Source: Euclidia mi
Taxonomy: Eukaryota > Arthropoda > Insecta > Lepidoptera > Erebidae
Assembly (NCBI GenBank): GCA_944739405.2
Contig: OX123182.2
Span: 21,959,326-22,023,325, forward strand
Direction: 5' to 3'
DNA length: 64,000 bases
The translations under genes were made by a program, and so were the position numbers. Of this stretch, positions 10,263-20,959 are shown piece after piece. Position 1 is the first letter of the stretch. Each line of letters begins with the position of its first letter. The notes under the pieces are model-generated. The model did not search any database. It saw only the letters and a list, made by a program, of their open reading frames with translations, and was not told where the DNA came from.

Positions 10263-11975
10263 GAATCTCACCGTAGATTTCAACGGATTTTTTATCGTTT
10301 TAACAATAAGGAACCTTTAACTGTGTATCAGTTCAATCGTGTTTGTTTTGGACTCAAGTCTAGCCCATATCACGCGTTACGAGTTGATCCCCAGTTGATT
10401 GCTGATGAATGCGATCACTTTCCCGCCGCAGCAGCTGTTGCTACTTCTGCTTTGTATATGGATGACATTGCCTGTAGTGTCATATCCGCTCCGCTAGCAA
10501 TGTCGCTTTGTGAAGAGCTTATTCAGCTTTTCAAGCGAGGCCAGTTTGATCTTGTCAAGTGGACAAGCAACTCTAAGGAGGTTCTCGCACGCATACCAGA
10601 TTCTCATAAAGCTTCTCCAGCCATTGAGTTTGAGAAGTCTGTACCGCATAAAGTTCTCGGTTTACGCTGGGACAAATCCTGTGATAGTTTTTGGTTTGAC
10701 GTCTCACCGCCAGATGATAAGTGCACCAAACGCACTATGCTGTCCACAGTGGCTCGACTATGGGACATAATGGGGTTTGTGGCTCCCAAAATTTTGTACG
10801 CCAAGCTCTTGATCAAAGAGCTTTGGCTATCAAAGTGTGAGTGGGATGAAACACCCCCTGACCATATTGTCACCGTTTGGGGCCAGTTATGTATTGAGCT
10901 TACCGCGCTCAATCAAATTACTATTCCGCGTCATCTTGGGTTGGTAGATAGATGTACCATCAACTTAATAGGTTTCGCTGACGCCAGCGAGCGTGCTTAC
11001 GGCAGAGTCGTATATCTGCAAGTCCGCATTGGTTCTAACTACTCGGTGCAGTTAGTTTGTGCCAAGTCTAAGGTCTCGCCTGTTAAAACCATTTCGGTTG
11101 CGAGACTAGAGTTGTGCGCAGCCCTTCTGCTGTCTCAGTTGCTCCGCAAGGTTCAAGACACAGTTTTGCCCCACTACCCTATTAATAAAATATACGCATT
11201 TTCCGACTCCAAAGTAGTGCTCGCTTGGATTCATTCTTCTCCTCATCGCTGGCAGACTTTTGTCGCCAACCGCGTTAGCAAATTGATTGAACTGGTTCCT
11301 GCTACTTGTTTCAATCACGTCGCGGGTATTGAGAACCCCGCAGATTGCTTGTCTTGTGGTGTCACTCCACTTAATCTTCTGCGTCATCCATTGTGGCATC
11401 GTGGACCTTCTTGGATTTCCCATGATCCGTCAGAATGGCCCATGCAACCCTTTGACCACGGTGCAGAAGACAAAGATGTACCCGAACGGAAGTCTGTTTC
11501 TTATCCCGTGATTGCCGAGGTTGCGGAGTCTCCCATCTATGCACTCGCACTACGCATGTCATCGTGGTCTAAGTTACTCCGCGCCACCGTTTATGTCTAT
11601 AGGTTTCTTAGGCACCTACCTAATGAGACTTTTGTATCAAGTACTGATATCAAATTCGCAGAATGTAAGTTACTACGAGCTGTACAGGCTGTTCATTTTA
11701 GTAACGACATTCAAAATTTGAAAGACAATGTACCTTGTTCTCCCGCTATCCTTAGACTCAAGCCGTTTCTCGATAAACACGGCGTCGTACGCGTTGGGGG
11801 TCGTCTGTCAAATTCGGATGAGCCTTATAATTACAAACATCCTTGCATTCTGCCGCGACATGATCATGTTGTCGACCTTCTTGTTGATTTTTATCACAAG
11901 AAGCACCTCCATGCTGGTCCAGAGTTGCTTATGTCCTTACTTAGGCATAAGTATTGGATTTTAGCCGTGCGATGA
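10263..11975 (+). pseudogene. BEL/Pao RT, RNase H and integrase zinc domain
   Basis: This section has the same frame as the preceding part. It carries 'YQFNRVCFGLKSSPYHALR', the catalytic 'ALYMDDIACSV' (YMDD) and 'HKVLGLRWDK'. RNase H follows with 'LIGFADASERAYG', 'SVARLELCAALLLSQLL' and 'KIYAFSDSKVVLAWIHS', which contain the D, E and D catalytic residues. The H-H part of the integrase zinc finger comes last ('HKKHLHAGPELLMSLLRHKYWI'). It ends at an in-frame TGA (11973-11975). Apart from that stop it is open for 550 codons and is the best preserved part of the element. Confidence 0.9.
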
Positions 11976-12462
11976 ATAATTCGTCACAGAATACATAAAT
12001 GTAACGTCTGTTTCAAATTTCGTCCGCGTCCGACTTTCCCTCCCATGGCCGATCTCCCTAGCCAGCGCGTCAACCAGGTTGCTAAAACGTTTACACACAC
12101 CGGTTGTGATTATGCAGGACCACTGCAGTATACGCCAGTGTGTGGTCGAGGTGTTAAGAGCCGTAAAGCCTGGCTATGAATTTTTACATGCTTAACGACG
12201 CGCGCTACGCATATTGAAGTTGCGACAGATTTAAGCACGGTGTCATTCCTGGCAGCCCTTAAACGATTCCTCTCACAGCGCGGCCCTGTACAGTGTTTGT
12301 ACACGGATAACGGCACTTGTTTCGTGGGCGCAAGCTCTTATTTACGCGACCTTTATAAGTTTCTCAGGGAAGAATATCGTACTCGTCTTCAGGAAGAACT
12401 TTCCATAAATCATATTGACTGGAAGTTTATTCCTGAAAACGAGTACGATATTCTTCCTTGGT
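11976..12462 (+). pseudogene. BEL/Pao integrase core, truncated
   Basis: The frame continues past the stop: 'HKCNVCFKFRPRPTFPPM' supplies the zinc Cys pair. 'GCDYAGPLQ' carries the first catalytic Asp and 'CLYTDNGTCFVG' the second. Another in-frame TGA lies near 12177. Coding similarity ends at 'WKFIP' (about 12433), before the catalytic Glu. The last bases are instead an inverted copy of upstream integrase sequence, so the element is truncated and no 3' LTR is present. Confidence 0.85.
12366..12462. repeat. Inverted duplication at the truncated end of the BEL element
   Basis: GGAAGAATATCGTACTCGT at about 12369-12387 reappears as its reverse complement at about 12440-12459, with a further CTTCAGGAA/TTCCTGAAA match inside. 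It forms a hairpin of about 95 bp exactly where the integrase reading frame stops matching the family. Confidence 0.8.
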
Positions 12463-12626
12463 AAAATAATAAAAATATCTAATGTATCTATTATTTTACC
12501 TAAGTAGGCTAAGTAGGCAACACTATAGAGCTGTGGAATTAAAAGTTGCTCGAAATATGAGATTTACAAGACAACTATAATAGTTCCAGAAATAATAATT
12601 GAGTAATTAGGTAGCTACATAAAAGT

Positions 12627-12790
12627 TTACCTACTGATGCGGGCGGAAACAACCATGTGACGGCGCACAACATGGCCATCTTGTGGGCGCCTAACCTACT
12701 GCGAGCTCCTAGACCACAACACGCATTACAAGGAGTAGCTGTGCAGGCGGTGGTAACGGAGTTTCTGATCTGCTACGCCGAAGAGTTGTT
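12627..12790 (+). pseudogene. RhoGAP-domain exon fragment
   Basis: The frame reads 'NNHVTAHNMAILWAPNLLR', then 'HALQGVAVQAVVTEFLIC' and 'YAEELF'. The N-[LM]-A-x-x-W-A-P-N-L-[LF] motif and the following helix are characteristic of the C-terminal part of the RhoGAP domain, close to the ARHGAP31/32/33-type subgroup. RhoGAP domains stimulate GTP hydrolysis by Rho-family GTPases; the catalytic Arg finger lies in the N-terminal half and is not present here. An AG at 12624-12625 could be a 3' splice site. After the domain the frame runs through an A10-like run with no recognisable continuation. It may be a real exon of a host gene whose other exons lie elsewhere, or a copied or captured exon. Confidence 0.6.
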
Positions 12791-13463
12791 CGCGCAAGAA
12801 AAAAAAAATGGTTCGGCGTTACACCGAAACCGAAGGTTCCTAGGCGATTTGGGAAAAAATGGACTGTATTTTAAGGATGGCGAGTTCTGGTCACCTAGGA
12901 TTGGAGAGGGAGAGAAAGTATGGTGTAGAAAGGAACCTCTTACCTTGCACGGCAATCTTCTTCTTCTCAGAACGGCAGTCTCCTGGTGTTTTCGAGAATC
13001 CTGAAGCTGTTTGAATCACTCCACTACACAAATCACTTTCACTCGCGGGCGGTTTTGTTGAGTTTTGTATAAGCGGTAATAATTATAGCGGTGCGGTGCG
13101 GTATGGCGGACACGATCTCAGCGTCTCGAATGTTCTGCGTCGCCGTTGAGCAAGGCGGCCAATAGCGAGGTGTTTCGGGAGGGGATTTATGAAAAGGATC
13201 GCTCGGATTGGCCGAGCAGCGACGAACCATTGACGTTGACGTGATTAGTTCTCGATGGAAAGGTAGATGGCGCTACCAAGCCGAAATGTTTGAATGCGAA
13301 GAATTCACTTTTACGATGTTGGATCCTAAAAAGTTTGAAGGCGTTCAGATTATTTGTTTTAAATTAAAGCGGCTTATAATAAATTCTTCGAAGATTTTGT
13401 TCTGATAGAATAATGGCCAATATTTCCGCCGTTAAACCCTTTTAGGCTAAGCTACTTAGATTA
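12791..13463. other. Unassigned, CpG-richer stretch
   Basis: An open frame continues from the RhoGAP-like piece to 13004 but its residues match nothing I know. The segment 13040-13250 is richer in GC and CpG than its neighbours (GCGGTGCGGTGCGG near 13088). It could be promoter-like, but no core motif decides this. Confidence 0.35.
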
Positions 13464-14156
13464 TCTGAGAGGTATAAAGTTGATGGATTAATTTCACCGT
13501 CATTTTCCATGTCTCAGTTCCGTAAGAAATGACTGACATATAACGCTGATCAAATACCTTAGTGTTCAGGCATTATGGCAAAGAATGACTAGAAGATATG
13601 GCACAACTTCTCAAATCATACATGTTTGCAATTATTTTAATTGTTATTATTATTTCGGGCCCAACCACTTTAATCTTGAAATCCTCGTCAGAAGATAATT
13701 GTAAAGTGAAGTACTGTCACATACCAACATTGTACTAAATTTCAGTATGCTTTAGGAAACTAAATAATGGATTTGTGTTATAGACAGTTTATTGACGCCT
13801 TTAAAACTTTATGCCTAATGGGTTTCACATGTTCGTTATCATTATGCTTTAGTTCCAGTCATACTTTAAACATGATATGAATAACATAGCCAAATAATAC
13901 CAAAACAAGCAAACAAAAATGAAACCTATTTAGCTGTGTTAATAAAATGGAGAACTCTACACTTTCGTAACAGATTTCGATTATTCTTTTTTAGTTTGAA
14001 AATATTTCAGTTCCGTTTGGACTTATCCAAGTCTGAGGTATTAAATCTCTTCAATAAAATATTACATTTCTTCAAACCGCTTGAATTTTTTTTTTAGATA
14101 AAATTGTTATTTACCTGTATCGTCCCCGCCACCTCTTATGCTTAACACCTGACAAA
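13464..14156. repeat. Left arm of a 3.6-kb inverted repeat
   Basis: About 690 bp here match the reverse complement of 15967-17093 (after removal of the SINE at 16254-16667). Examples are TTCGGGCCCAACCACTTTAA near 13655 against its complement near 16890, and CCTGTATCGTCCCCGCCACC near 14113 against its complement near 16005. The outer end, read on the minus strand, encodes a scrap of RTE-clade RT. The arms differ by scattered substitutions and small indels. Confidence 0.85.
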
Positions 14157-14356
14157 GAATATCAATTTCTATATTTTATATAAAAATATAGAAATTGATT
14201 CTTATAGAATTATTCCTTAAGATTTATATTATTTGCACAGCAACCCCTTTTATGAGAACATGAAAACTTAAGATAAACATAACAGCTGCGTCAGCAGGTG
14301 GTCCTTTTTATTTACACGAACGTAAACCTTGTATAAGACATATTTGTAGACCTTAA

Positions 14357-14640
14357 GGACACAGTGCCGGCGGCACGGCCGGCGTTCTACAAAGCCGCCG
14401 GCTTGGCCGCACAAGTAGCAAGTTGCGACCCGCGCGGCCCGCCAGCCTACCCGAGCGGCCATGCCGGCGGGCCGCGCGTGTTGCAACTTGCTACTTGTGT
14501 GTGGTCATTCTATACAACTGGAATGATGCCCGGCTCGGTGGCTTTCTGCGGCAGATGCCGGCGGCACCGACGCCCACCAAAAGCCGGCGGCACGTCTCGC
14601 GCGGCAAAAGCCGGCGCCTGTGCCGCCGGCACTGTGTGTA
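14357..14640. repeat. GC-rich nested hairpin element
   Basis: In an AT-rich setting this block is strongly GC-rich with repeated GCCGGCGGCAC words. The outer ends CACAGTGCCGGCGGCAC (from about 14361) and GTGCCGCCGGCACTGTG (to about 14637) are perfect complements. Inside, ACAAGTAGCAAGTTGC (from about 14411) pairs with the complement near 14485-14500, and the CGCGCGGCCCGCC core pairs as well. It is probably a small MITE-like foldback element. No clear target duplication was found. Confidence 0.75.
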
Positions 14641-14938
14641 GCAGCCTTTACACAATGTTATGTAGCCTACACAAATATAATATGATTTTTTTTGTCGTTC
14701 ATCTGTAAGTACAAAAAAGAGGTCCCTTCTATATGAGTAATTTAAAATAGCAAATGCAATGTTCAATTAGACCAATCTTAAGTATGTTTTAAATCAGAAC
14801 CGTTACCTGCTGGCTAGCTTGTTAAATAATTCTTTAGGAAATATTAAACAGTAATTACAATATGAAAGAGCTTCTGTAAATAGTGAACTTGCATCTATAG
14901 AAAACAGGAGGTTTTGTAATATAATCAAAACGCTGTTA

Positions 14939-14972
14939 CTTTATTTTATTTATTTATTTATTTATTTATTGG
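14939..14972. repeat. TTTA microsatellite
   Basis: A run of TTTA/ATTT units on the plus strand directly precedes the minus-strand LINE tail that follows. It probably is the 3' microsatellite tail of that LINE. Confidence 0.75.
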
Positions 14973-15274
14973 TTTGCCAGTAGTTATTACACTAAAACAT
15001 TCATTACAAACTAGAACATAGTATCTTAATCTAAGTGCACAACTCGTGTAGGTAAACACCACATGCATATTATAATTAAATGTAGGTATCTTAAAAAATA
15101 ACAATTGACAAAAGTTATCCTAATAGTGAGGAAACTATAAAATTGTTAGAAAACTTAAATGATAGCAAATAGTAGGCGGTTAATCAATAGTAAGATTATG
15201 GACTTGGTTCCTAAATCATTGGAATGTTGTTCCAAATATATCTACTCGATTACTATAGTGATTGTATATCTTAC

Positions 15275-15720
15275 TTAACCGTGAAACAGGCGAGTTGGAG
15301 CCTTAAACTGACCTTCGAAATGGAGGATGTAAGAGCATAATTGGTTTCCTGGGATATTTGTGAGGAACATTAAATTTAAATTTTGATAGCAGTTCTGGGC
15401 AATCAATGTTGTTGTGTAATAATTTAAACAAGAATAACAATTCAGAAGAGTTCCTACGTTTTTCCAGAGAGTCAATTTTGAAATATTTGAGGCGTTTCAA
15501 ATAGCTTGGCTGTTTTTTTGTTGTCCACGTAGAGTAGGCTAGATGATTTAAGAAACGCTTTTGGATTCGTTCAATTTTTAGGCTATGTGTAGCATAATGA
15601 GGACGCCAAGCTACGACGCAATATTCAAGTATGCTTCTTACGAGGCTATTATACAGAAGAATTTTAGTTTTCGGAGAGCGGAAAGATTTGATTTGAAGTT
15701 ACAGTTTAGGATAAAAGCAA
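15275..15720 (-). pseudogene. LINE (Jockey/CR1 group) RT C-terminal fragment
   Basis: The minus strand encodes 'LYNSLVRSILEYCVVAWRP', 'LKIERIQKRFLNHLAY', 'YLKRLKYFKIDSLEKRR', then 'LLFLFKLLHNNIDCPELL'. This is the conserved C-terminal tail after the polymerase domain in Jockey/CR1-group LINEs. It is readable in one main frame of some 150 codons and stops near 15275. A 3' UTR follows to the TTTA microsatellite at 14939-14972. Upstream of 15720 the similarity fades, so the copy is 5'-truncated. It sits in the spacer of the large inverted repeat. Confidence 0.75.
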
Positions 15721-15966
15721 AAATAGTTTCCAAGAAACAGAAAAACAATTCGCCATGTAAAATATTTAATATCAAAGAAAATCAGGCGAAATGTACGAAA
15801 AACTGTTATCCCCAATAAAAGTAATCTGGTGTCCGAACATCTATAGTAAGTGTAGAGCAATTACGGATACAAACTCGGCTAATAGAACCAATTGGCACTT
15901 ATCATTGGCGGGAGCGAGCGAAAGTTAAAATCGCATTACCACCGCTAACGAGACGGCGGAGACGTT

Positions 15967-17093
15967 AACTGTCATGTTCTTTGTGAGATGTTAAGCATAA
16001 GAGGTAGCGGGGACGATACAGGTAAATAACAATTTTATCTAAAAAAAAATCAAGCAGTTTGAAGAAATGTAATACCTTATTGAAGGGATTTAATACCTTA
16101 GACTTGGATGAGTCCAAACGGAACTGAAATATTTTCAAACTAAAAAAGAATAATCGAAATCTGTTACGAAAGTGTAGAGTTCTCCATTTTATTAACACAG
16201 CTAAATATGTTTCATTTTTGTTTGCTTGTTTTGGTATTATTTGGCTATGTTATATTCGCCGTGTGGTTGACGGCATAGAATACAAGTGTCACCACCCCCT
16301 ATCTTCCAGTGGGTGTCGTAAGAGGCGACTAAGGGATAACACGATGCAAATACCATCTTTGTGTAGAGACGGAAAACTCGACATCAAACCCTATACGACT
16401 GCCTCATTGGTCTCGCGGCATAAATGTGCGCGTGGGATCGGGAGGTCCCGGGTTCGATTCCTGGGTCGGGCAGTGTTATTGGGTTTTTCTGTCACGAAAT
16501 TCTCAGTAGCAGCACGGAGTCTGGAAATGTGCCCGGTATGGCAATAGGCTCGCCCCTTATTACGTGGGACTAAAGTATATCTGGCGAAAAGTGGGTGTAG
16601 AAATACACCTCTGCCTACCCTTTCGGGGATAAAAGGCGTGACGATATGTGTATGTGTGTGTGTGATGTGTTATTCATATCATGTTTAAGGTATGACTGGA
16701 ACTAAAGCATAATGATAACGAACATGTGAAACCCATTAGGCATAATGTTTTAAAGGCGTCAATAAATTGTCTATAACACAAATCCATTATTTAGTTTCCT
16801 AAAGCATACTGAAATTTAGTACAATGTTGGTATGTGACTGTATTTCACTTTACAATTATCTTCTGACGAGGATTTCAAGATTAAAGTGGTTGGGCCCGAA
16901 TTAATAATAACAATTGAAATAATTGCAAACATGTATGATTTGAGAAGTCGTGCCATATCTTCGAGTCATTCTTTGCCATAATGCCTGAACACTAAGGTAT
17001 TTGATCAGCGTTATATGGCAGTCATTTCTTACGGAACTGAGACATGGAACATGACGGTGAAATTAATCCATCGACTTTATACCTCTCAGAGAG
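15967..17093. repeat. Right arm of the 3.6-kb inverted repeat
   Basis: This is the reverse complement of 13464-14156, enlarged by a 414-bp SINE. The plus-strand end of the arm (from about 17002) encodes 'FDQRYMAVISYGTETWNM' followed by 'TVKLIHRLYTSQRAR'. These residues align with 'LPVMTYGAETWTLMVRLVH' of the RTE element at 27390, so the foldback incorporates RTE sequence at its outer edge. The plus-strand coding continues a little beyond the point where pairing with the left arm stops. Confidence 0.82.
16254..16667 (+). mobile_element. tRNA-derived SINE with TG-rich tail
   Basis: A 414-bp insertion is flanked by TGTTAT (16248-16253 and 16668-16673). The opposite arm of the inverted repeat lacks it and has a single uninterrupted site. 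It has an A-box-like TGGTCTCGCGGC (16408) and a perfect B box GGTTCGATTCC (16451-16461). A body with AGAGGCGACTAAGGGATAAC comes before the tRNA-like part, and the tail is TGTGTATGTGTGTGTGTG. The structure and the empty-site comparison make this a SINE. Its mobilising LINE is not evident from the tail. Confidence 0.88.
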
Positions 17094-17507
17094 CTAGAAT
17101 GGTTGATGCTACGAATCTTCCTGGTGGCAAAAGTCCGGCACTTACACACACTTACTTACACTAACATAATTCAGGGGTTAACAGGTTCTAAAATTGAGAG
17201 CACAAAACATTCAAATAACACTGTATTCGACAAAAGCCTTATGAAGCATGTAAAACACTGACCTCTATTATATACGCTGGACTGGCTACCTCATACAAAA
17301 TGACAGCTATTGCTGTGCCGATTCAAAGCACCCCCAGTGAGAGTTATGAGAAATAATAAGATTGCAAATGGCCGTTGTTTGTTGTATTTGAGCTAAGCGT
17401 CTCTTCGGAACAAAAAGTTTTCTAAAGTATTTACTGTGATTGTGATATAAATTAAAGTGTTATAATAAAGACAGTGATTATAACATAGCTTGCATTGTTC
17501 GTCCAAC

Positions 17508-17569
17508 ATGAAATCGTGCGTATATTGTAAAACACGATACGAAAAAGGCAGTGGTGTCACTTTTCACAG
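17508..17569 (+). CDS. THAP-domain first exon with 5' splice site
   Basis: ATG at 17508 opens a frame encoding 'MKSCVYCKTRYEKGSGVTFH' followed by the first two bases of an Arg codon and then GTAAGT (17570-17575), a strong splice donor. The pattern CxxC followed by an aromatic/basic loop and 'GVTFHR' is the N-terminal zinc-binding start of a THAP domain (C2CH DNA-binding module). THAP domains occur in host transcription regulators and in P-element-type transposases. The remainder (second Cys, His and the AVPTIF-like motif) would lie in a downstream exon that I could not find nearby. It is too short to tell a functional gene from a fragment. Confidence 0.6.
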
Positions 17570-17575
17570 GTAAGT

Positions 17576-18139
17576 GTATCTAAAACATAAATACCTTTTA
17601 GAAAACCGCTTAAAGCAGTGCATTTTAACAATAATAAACGTAAACTGTTCGAGGTTATGGGATTTTACGAACATTTTTATAACTAGTATTAGTTCCATTC
17701 CCCCTCACTGCTGCCGTCAGCGCCAAAATGGCGATTTTCAAATAGGCACAATAAATTGATAGCGGTAGCCAGTTCAGCGTATTTTATAGAGGTCAGTGAT
17801 GTAAAACAAATGCCACGAAAGAGATCTGATAATAACGCCACATCGTACATCTTATACCAAACGCAAAACGAAAACTGTGCGGTTGGCCGTAGCAATTGTT
17901 ATTGGGTGGTAATTCGTGGGTATAAACATACAAGTGGGAAAGACTTTGTTTTTATTGCTTCCAGTCTGCGATGATAGAGGGAGCCACTGTGTCCGGCAAT
18001 AATCGCAATGCTAATGCTCGCTAATTTCCCTTATCTTAATGTTGGCTTACACAAAGTTCTTGATGATTCCTTTGTGCTTTTGTATTACTCTTTGCAAAGG
18101 CACTGATTTATTTTGCCTCTTATTAGACTTTGACGATAT
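17576..18139. other. Unassigned, possible intron
   Basis: This stretch is AT-rich without recognisable coding. If the THAP exon is real it would be intron. Nothing here matches a second THAP exon. Confidence 0.3.
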
Positions 18140-18141
18140 AT

Positions 18142-19199
18142 CGCCGTCCCCGGAGAATAAAATTATAACTGCCATTGTCTTAGTTTCAGTATTATGTCAT
18201 TTTTGGGATTTGTAGGTGCTTATACATCTGCTCAATTTTTTTCCTAATTTTTATACAGTTATTCACGAAGTTACAAAATATTACAATAGTATTCAAAGAT
18301 TTAAAACAAGTTTTTAAATTACGAGAATAAAGTGTTAATATAGTATTATCAAAATTTATTCCCACTTGTTAGTATGACAAACAGTCATAGAATTATGTTC
18401 TCATGAAAAAAATATGCGACTAGATAATGATAAATGCAGTTATCATTTTATTCTCGTTCAAAACCATCCAGTCGCTCTGTATAAGCCCGTGGAGAGAGCC
18501 TGGAGATCTGTCACACAGGTTTCGTACCTAGTACAAACTCCAGCTCTCATTAAGGTTTTTATTTATGCAGCCCTATGTTTAAGAACTTGTAATGTACCTT
18601 TTTGAGAGTAATAAATAAATATATTATTATTTTCTTCTTTTTCTTTCATTTTCTCGGTTAATTAACCGGTGGCAGACTGATGTTACGGGCCTAAGCCAAG
18701 TGAGCATCAGACATAGCTTGACTGTTAGACTGTGAGGTGTATGCGGTGTTGGTCAGAGGTTGAGTACTGTCCGGTTCGCATTGTAGGAATTTTCTTACTA
18801 GTCTGCATGTGTTAAGTTGTACTGCTGTTTGCAACAGGTAGTAGGTATTATTATTATAAGACGTGTTTGTAATATGACTGTTATGGATTTGAAAAATGAT
18901 AAGTGAAGAGTACTATATTCTGGCCAGGCTGTACGTAGAATAAAATGATAATCGCCGTTAAACAACTTAGATGATGGCTAATTTTGACTAACCTTTTATT
19001 TTTGAAATAATATCTCTATTTTGATAATAAGGCGTATTTCACTAAAACATTTAGAATAAACAAAAAATAACCTTCTTTAAAAGCTTACAATCATCTGTCT
19101 CCGTCCAGTGTTCAAGGAGAAATCGACGAAAACATGTTTTTGATTTTTCCTGTAAAGTTGCATTTTTGTAGTTATCATTTTATTCACCGGGGACGGCGA
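18142..19199. mobile_element. 1058-bp element with terminal inverted repeats and TA duplication
   Basis: TCGCCGTCCCCGG at 18142 pairs with CCGGGGACGGCGA ending at 19199. The match continues inward for about 35 bp (GAATAAAATTATAACT against AGTTATCATTTTATTC). TA flanks both ends (18140-18141, 19200-19201). No transposase is visible; the longest frames match nothing. The TA duplication fits a non-autonomous Tc1/mariner-type element, but the ends are unlike the usual CAGT start, so the superfamily stays open. Confidence 0.65.
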
Positions 19200-19201
19200 T
19201 A

Positions 19202-20940
19202 TGTTCACGTGACAATACAAGGATGAAATTAAGATATTGTGCTCGATTTTTCTTGTCTCAGATACAGATGAACGGCGTGATTGTAAAACATGTGTGGATT
19301 TGTAGAACTTTATGAAAGACTTCGCCGAATCAGGTGTAAATCTTGTAATGTGGGAGTGGCAGAATATATAAACATAAAAGCAACGGGCACAAAGATTTAT
19401 TATAGAGAATAATATTTTAGTCTCCCAAAATCTTTTCCCCTTGTGGGATTGAACTCATTTTACCCAGCGCAGTGTAGATGGCCGAATAAATTACTACAGT
19501 ATCTGTGCAGTGAAGTCTTTAAGATACAGAAAATGCAAGCACATCAGTATACAATAACCTTAAAATGAGTTCAGTGGCACATGCATACAGAAGGATCACA
19601 TATAAGAATGCGTGATGCTTAATAGTTTTCAGGTGGAATAACAATTTTATGTAGATTCTTGGTGTGGGAGCATCAAAATGCGTTGCGAGGAATCTTTTAT
19701 ACATTTATAATATATAATATCCAATGTAAATTGGATATTCCCAATTCCATTCTCTCCACGAATTTCCTAAGTCTTTTATACCAAGATAACCCATCCAACT
19801 TTATTGGCACTTTATCACATGACACATTCGACGTAACACTTTTTATTCCAGTAATTTATGCTCGATCGATATTAAAATTTTAATAATGACGCCGATAAAC
19901 TTCGGAATACTCGCGTAAATAAGCCTAAAGATATGGACATGACAGTGACTGATGAGCGACACTGCGCCAATATGACAAAAACTTAAAAATGTACGAATAT
20001 TTTTGCCTAGATTATATTATAAGATTAGACTGAGCTAGATGAAATGGTTAGCCTTCACATTCTGGATTTAGAAGCTAACTTGACGATGCCTGCAGTTACA
20101 TTCCCACGTTTTATTTTACTTTCACCATTTTCACTGATCCCGTGGCAATTTCGGCAAATCCTTCGTAGTGCACCCCTGCGGAATAGTTTCTGCTGTACGT
20201 AGTCTGTTGGGCAGTCAGTAAAGCAAGAAGTTTATTTATACAGATGGTGGCATTTGTTTTCAGTCTTGGAAACAATGTGTGGTGGATTTTATAAAACCTT
20301 TGAAAACATGGAATTTATACTTTTGTAGCCAATTAATATGATTTTAGAAGTGTCCTTTCAACAGATATACTTCGATAGGGGTATATAGATTGGTAATCGT
20401 GACGTTTCCAAAAGCTAATATTCTGTCAAATCTAATTATACTAGTTAGCAGACCCCGGGCTCCAAGGCGAGAATTCTTGCATCCAACTAGGATAATGCTA
20501 GGACGATGATGATGACATTGGTGACCGTGGCGCTTGCAGCAGTGACAAAATAATTGAACGTGGTATAATAGATCTTGAAAGACCAATAAAAATTGACATA
20601 CTATTTTGCCATAAGAATTGTGCTCAGCAATAAATTTGCTTATTGATACGTAGGCTTTTTTAAATAAAACATACATATCCAGTCTATTCCTCGCCACGTC
20701 CACGCTATTGAAACATCAAACTAGACATTTAAACTCACTATATTAAACGCCAAAAATATTTGGCGCTACTATACTCAAGAATTCTTCCAATTCCTATCCT
20801 AAAATTCCACGGTCCATTTTATTGTAGAACGACATAAAACTGAAAAAGAGACAGAAAATATTTCCAATAAATTCAACTTCATTTATTTTACTTTCGACTT
20901 AAAGCGACACAGCGTCAATTCCTATAAATAATTAGCTATA
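19202..20940. other. Unassigned stretch
   Basis: No gene or element was identified. A 119-codon minus-strand frame at 20344-20703 with a Cys/His cluster ('CHCCKRHGHQCHHH') matches no family I know and is probably chance. Confidence 0.4.
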
Positions 20941-20959
20941 TTAATCATAAGCAGCTAGT

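Noticed and set aside
12791..13004. Continuation of the RhoGAP protein to 13004
   Set aside because: Residues after the domain match nothing and start at an A-rich run; they could equally be intron or element DNA.
14268..14708. Arg/Ala/Cys-rich frames on both strands
   Set aside because: They arise from the GC-rich palindrome; the same words appear in both orientations because the DNA is self-complementary.
18600..18780. Possible LTR/primer-site junction (AATTAACCGGTGGCAGACTG)
   Set aside because: No second LTR, no TG...CA ends and no coding nearby; it lies inside the TIR element.
20344..20703. 119-codon minus-strand frame with a Cys/His cluster
   Set aside because: No spacing typical of a zinc finger and no family resemblance; the His run comes from a GATGAT-like repeat.
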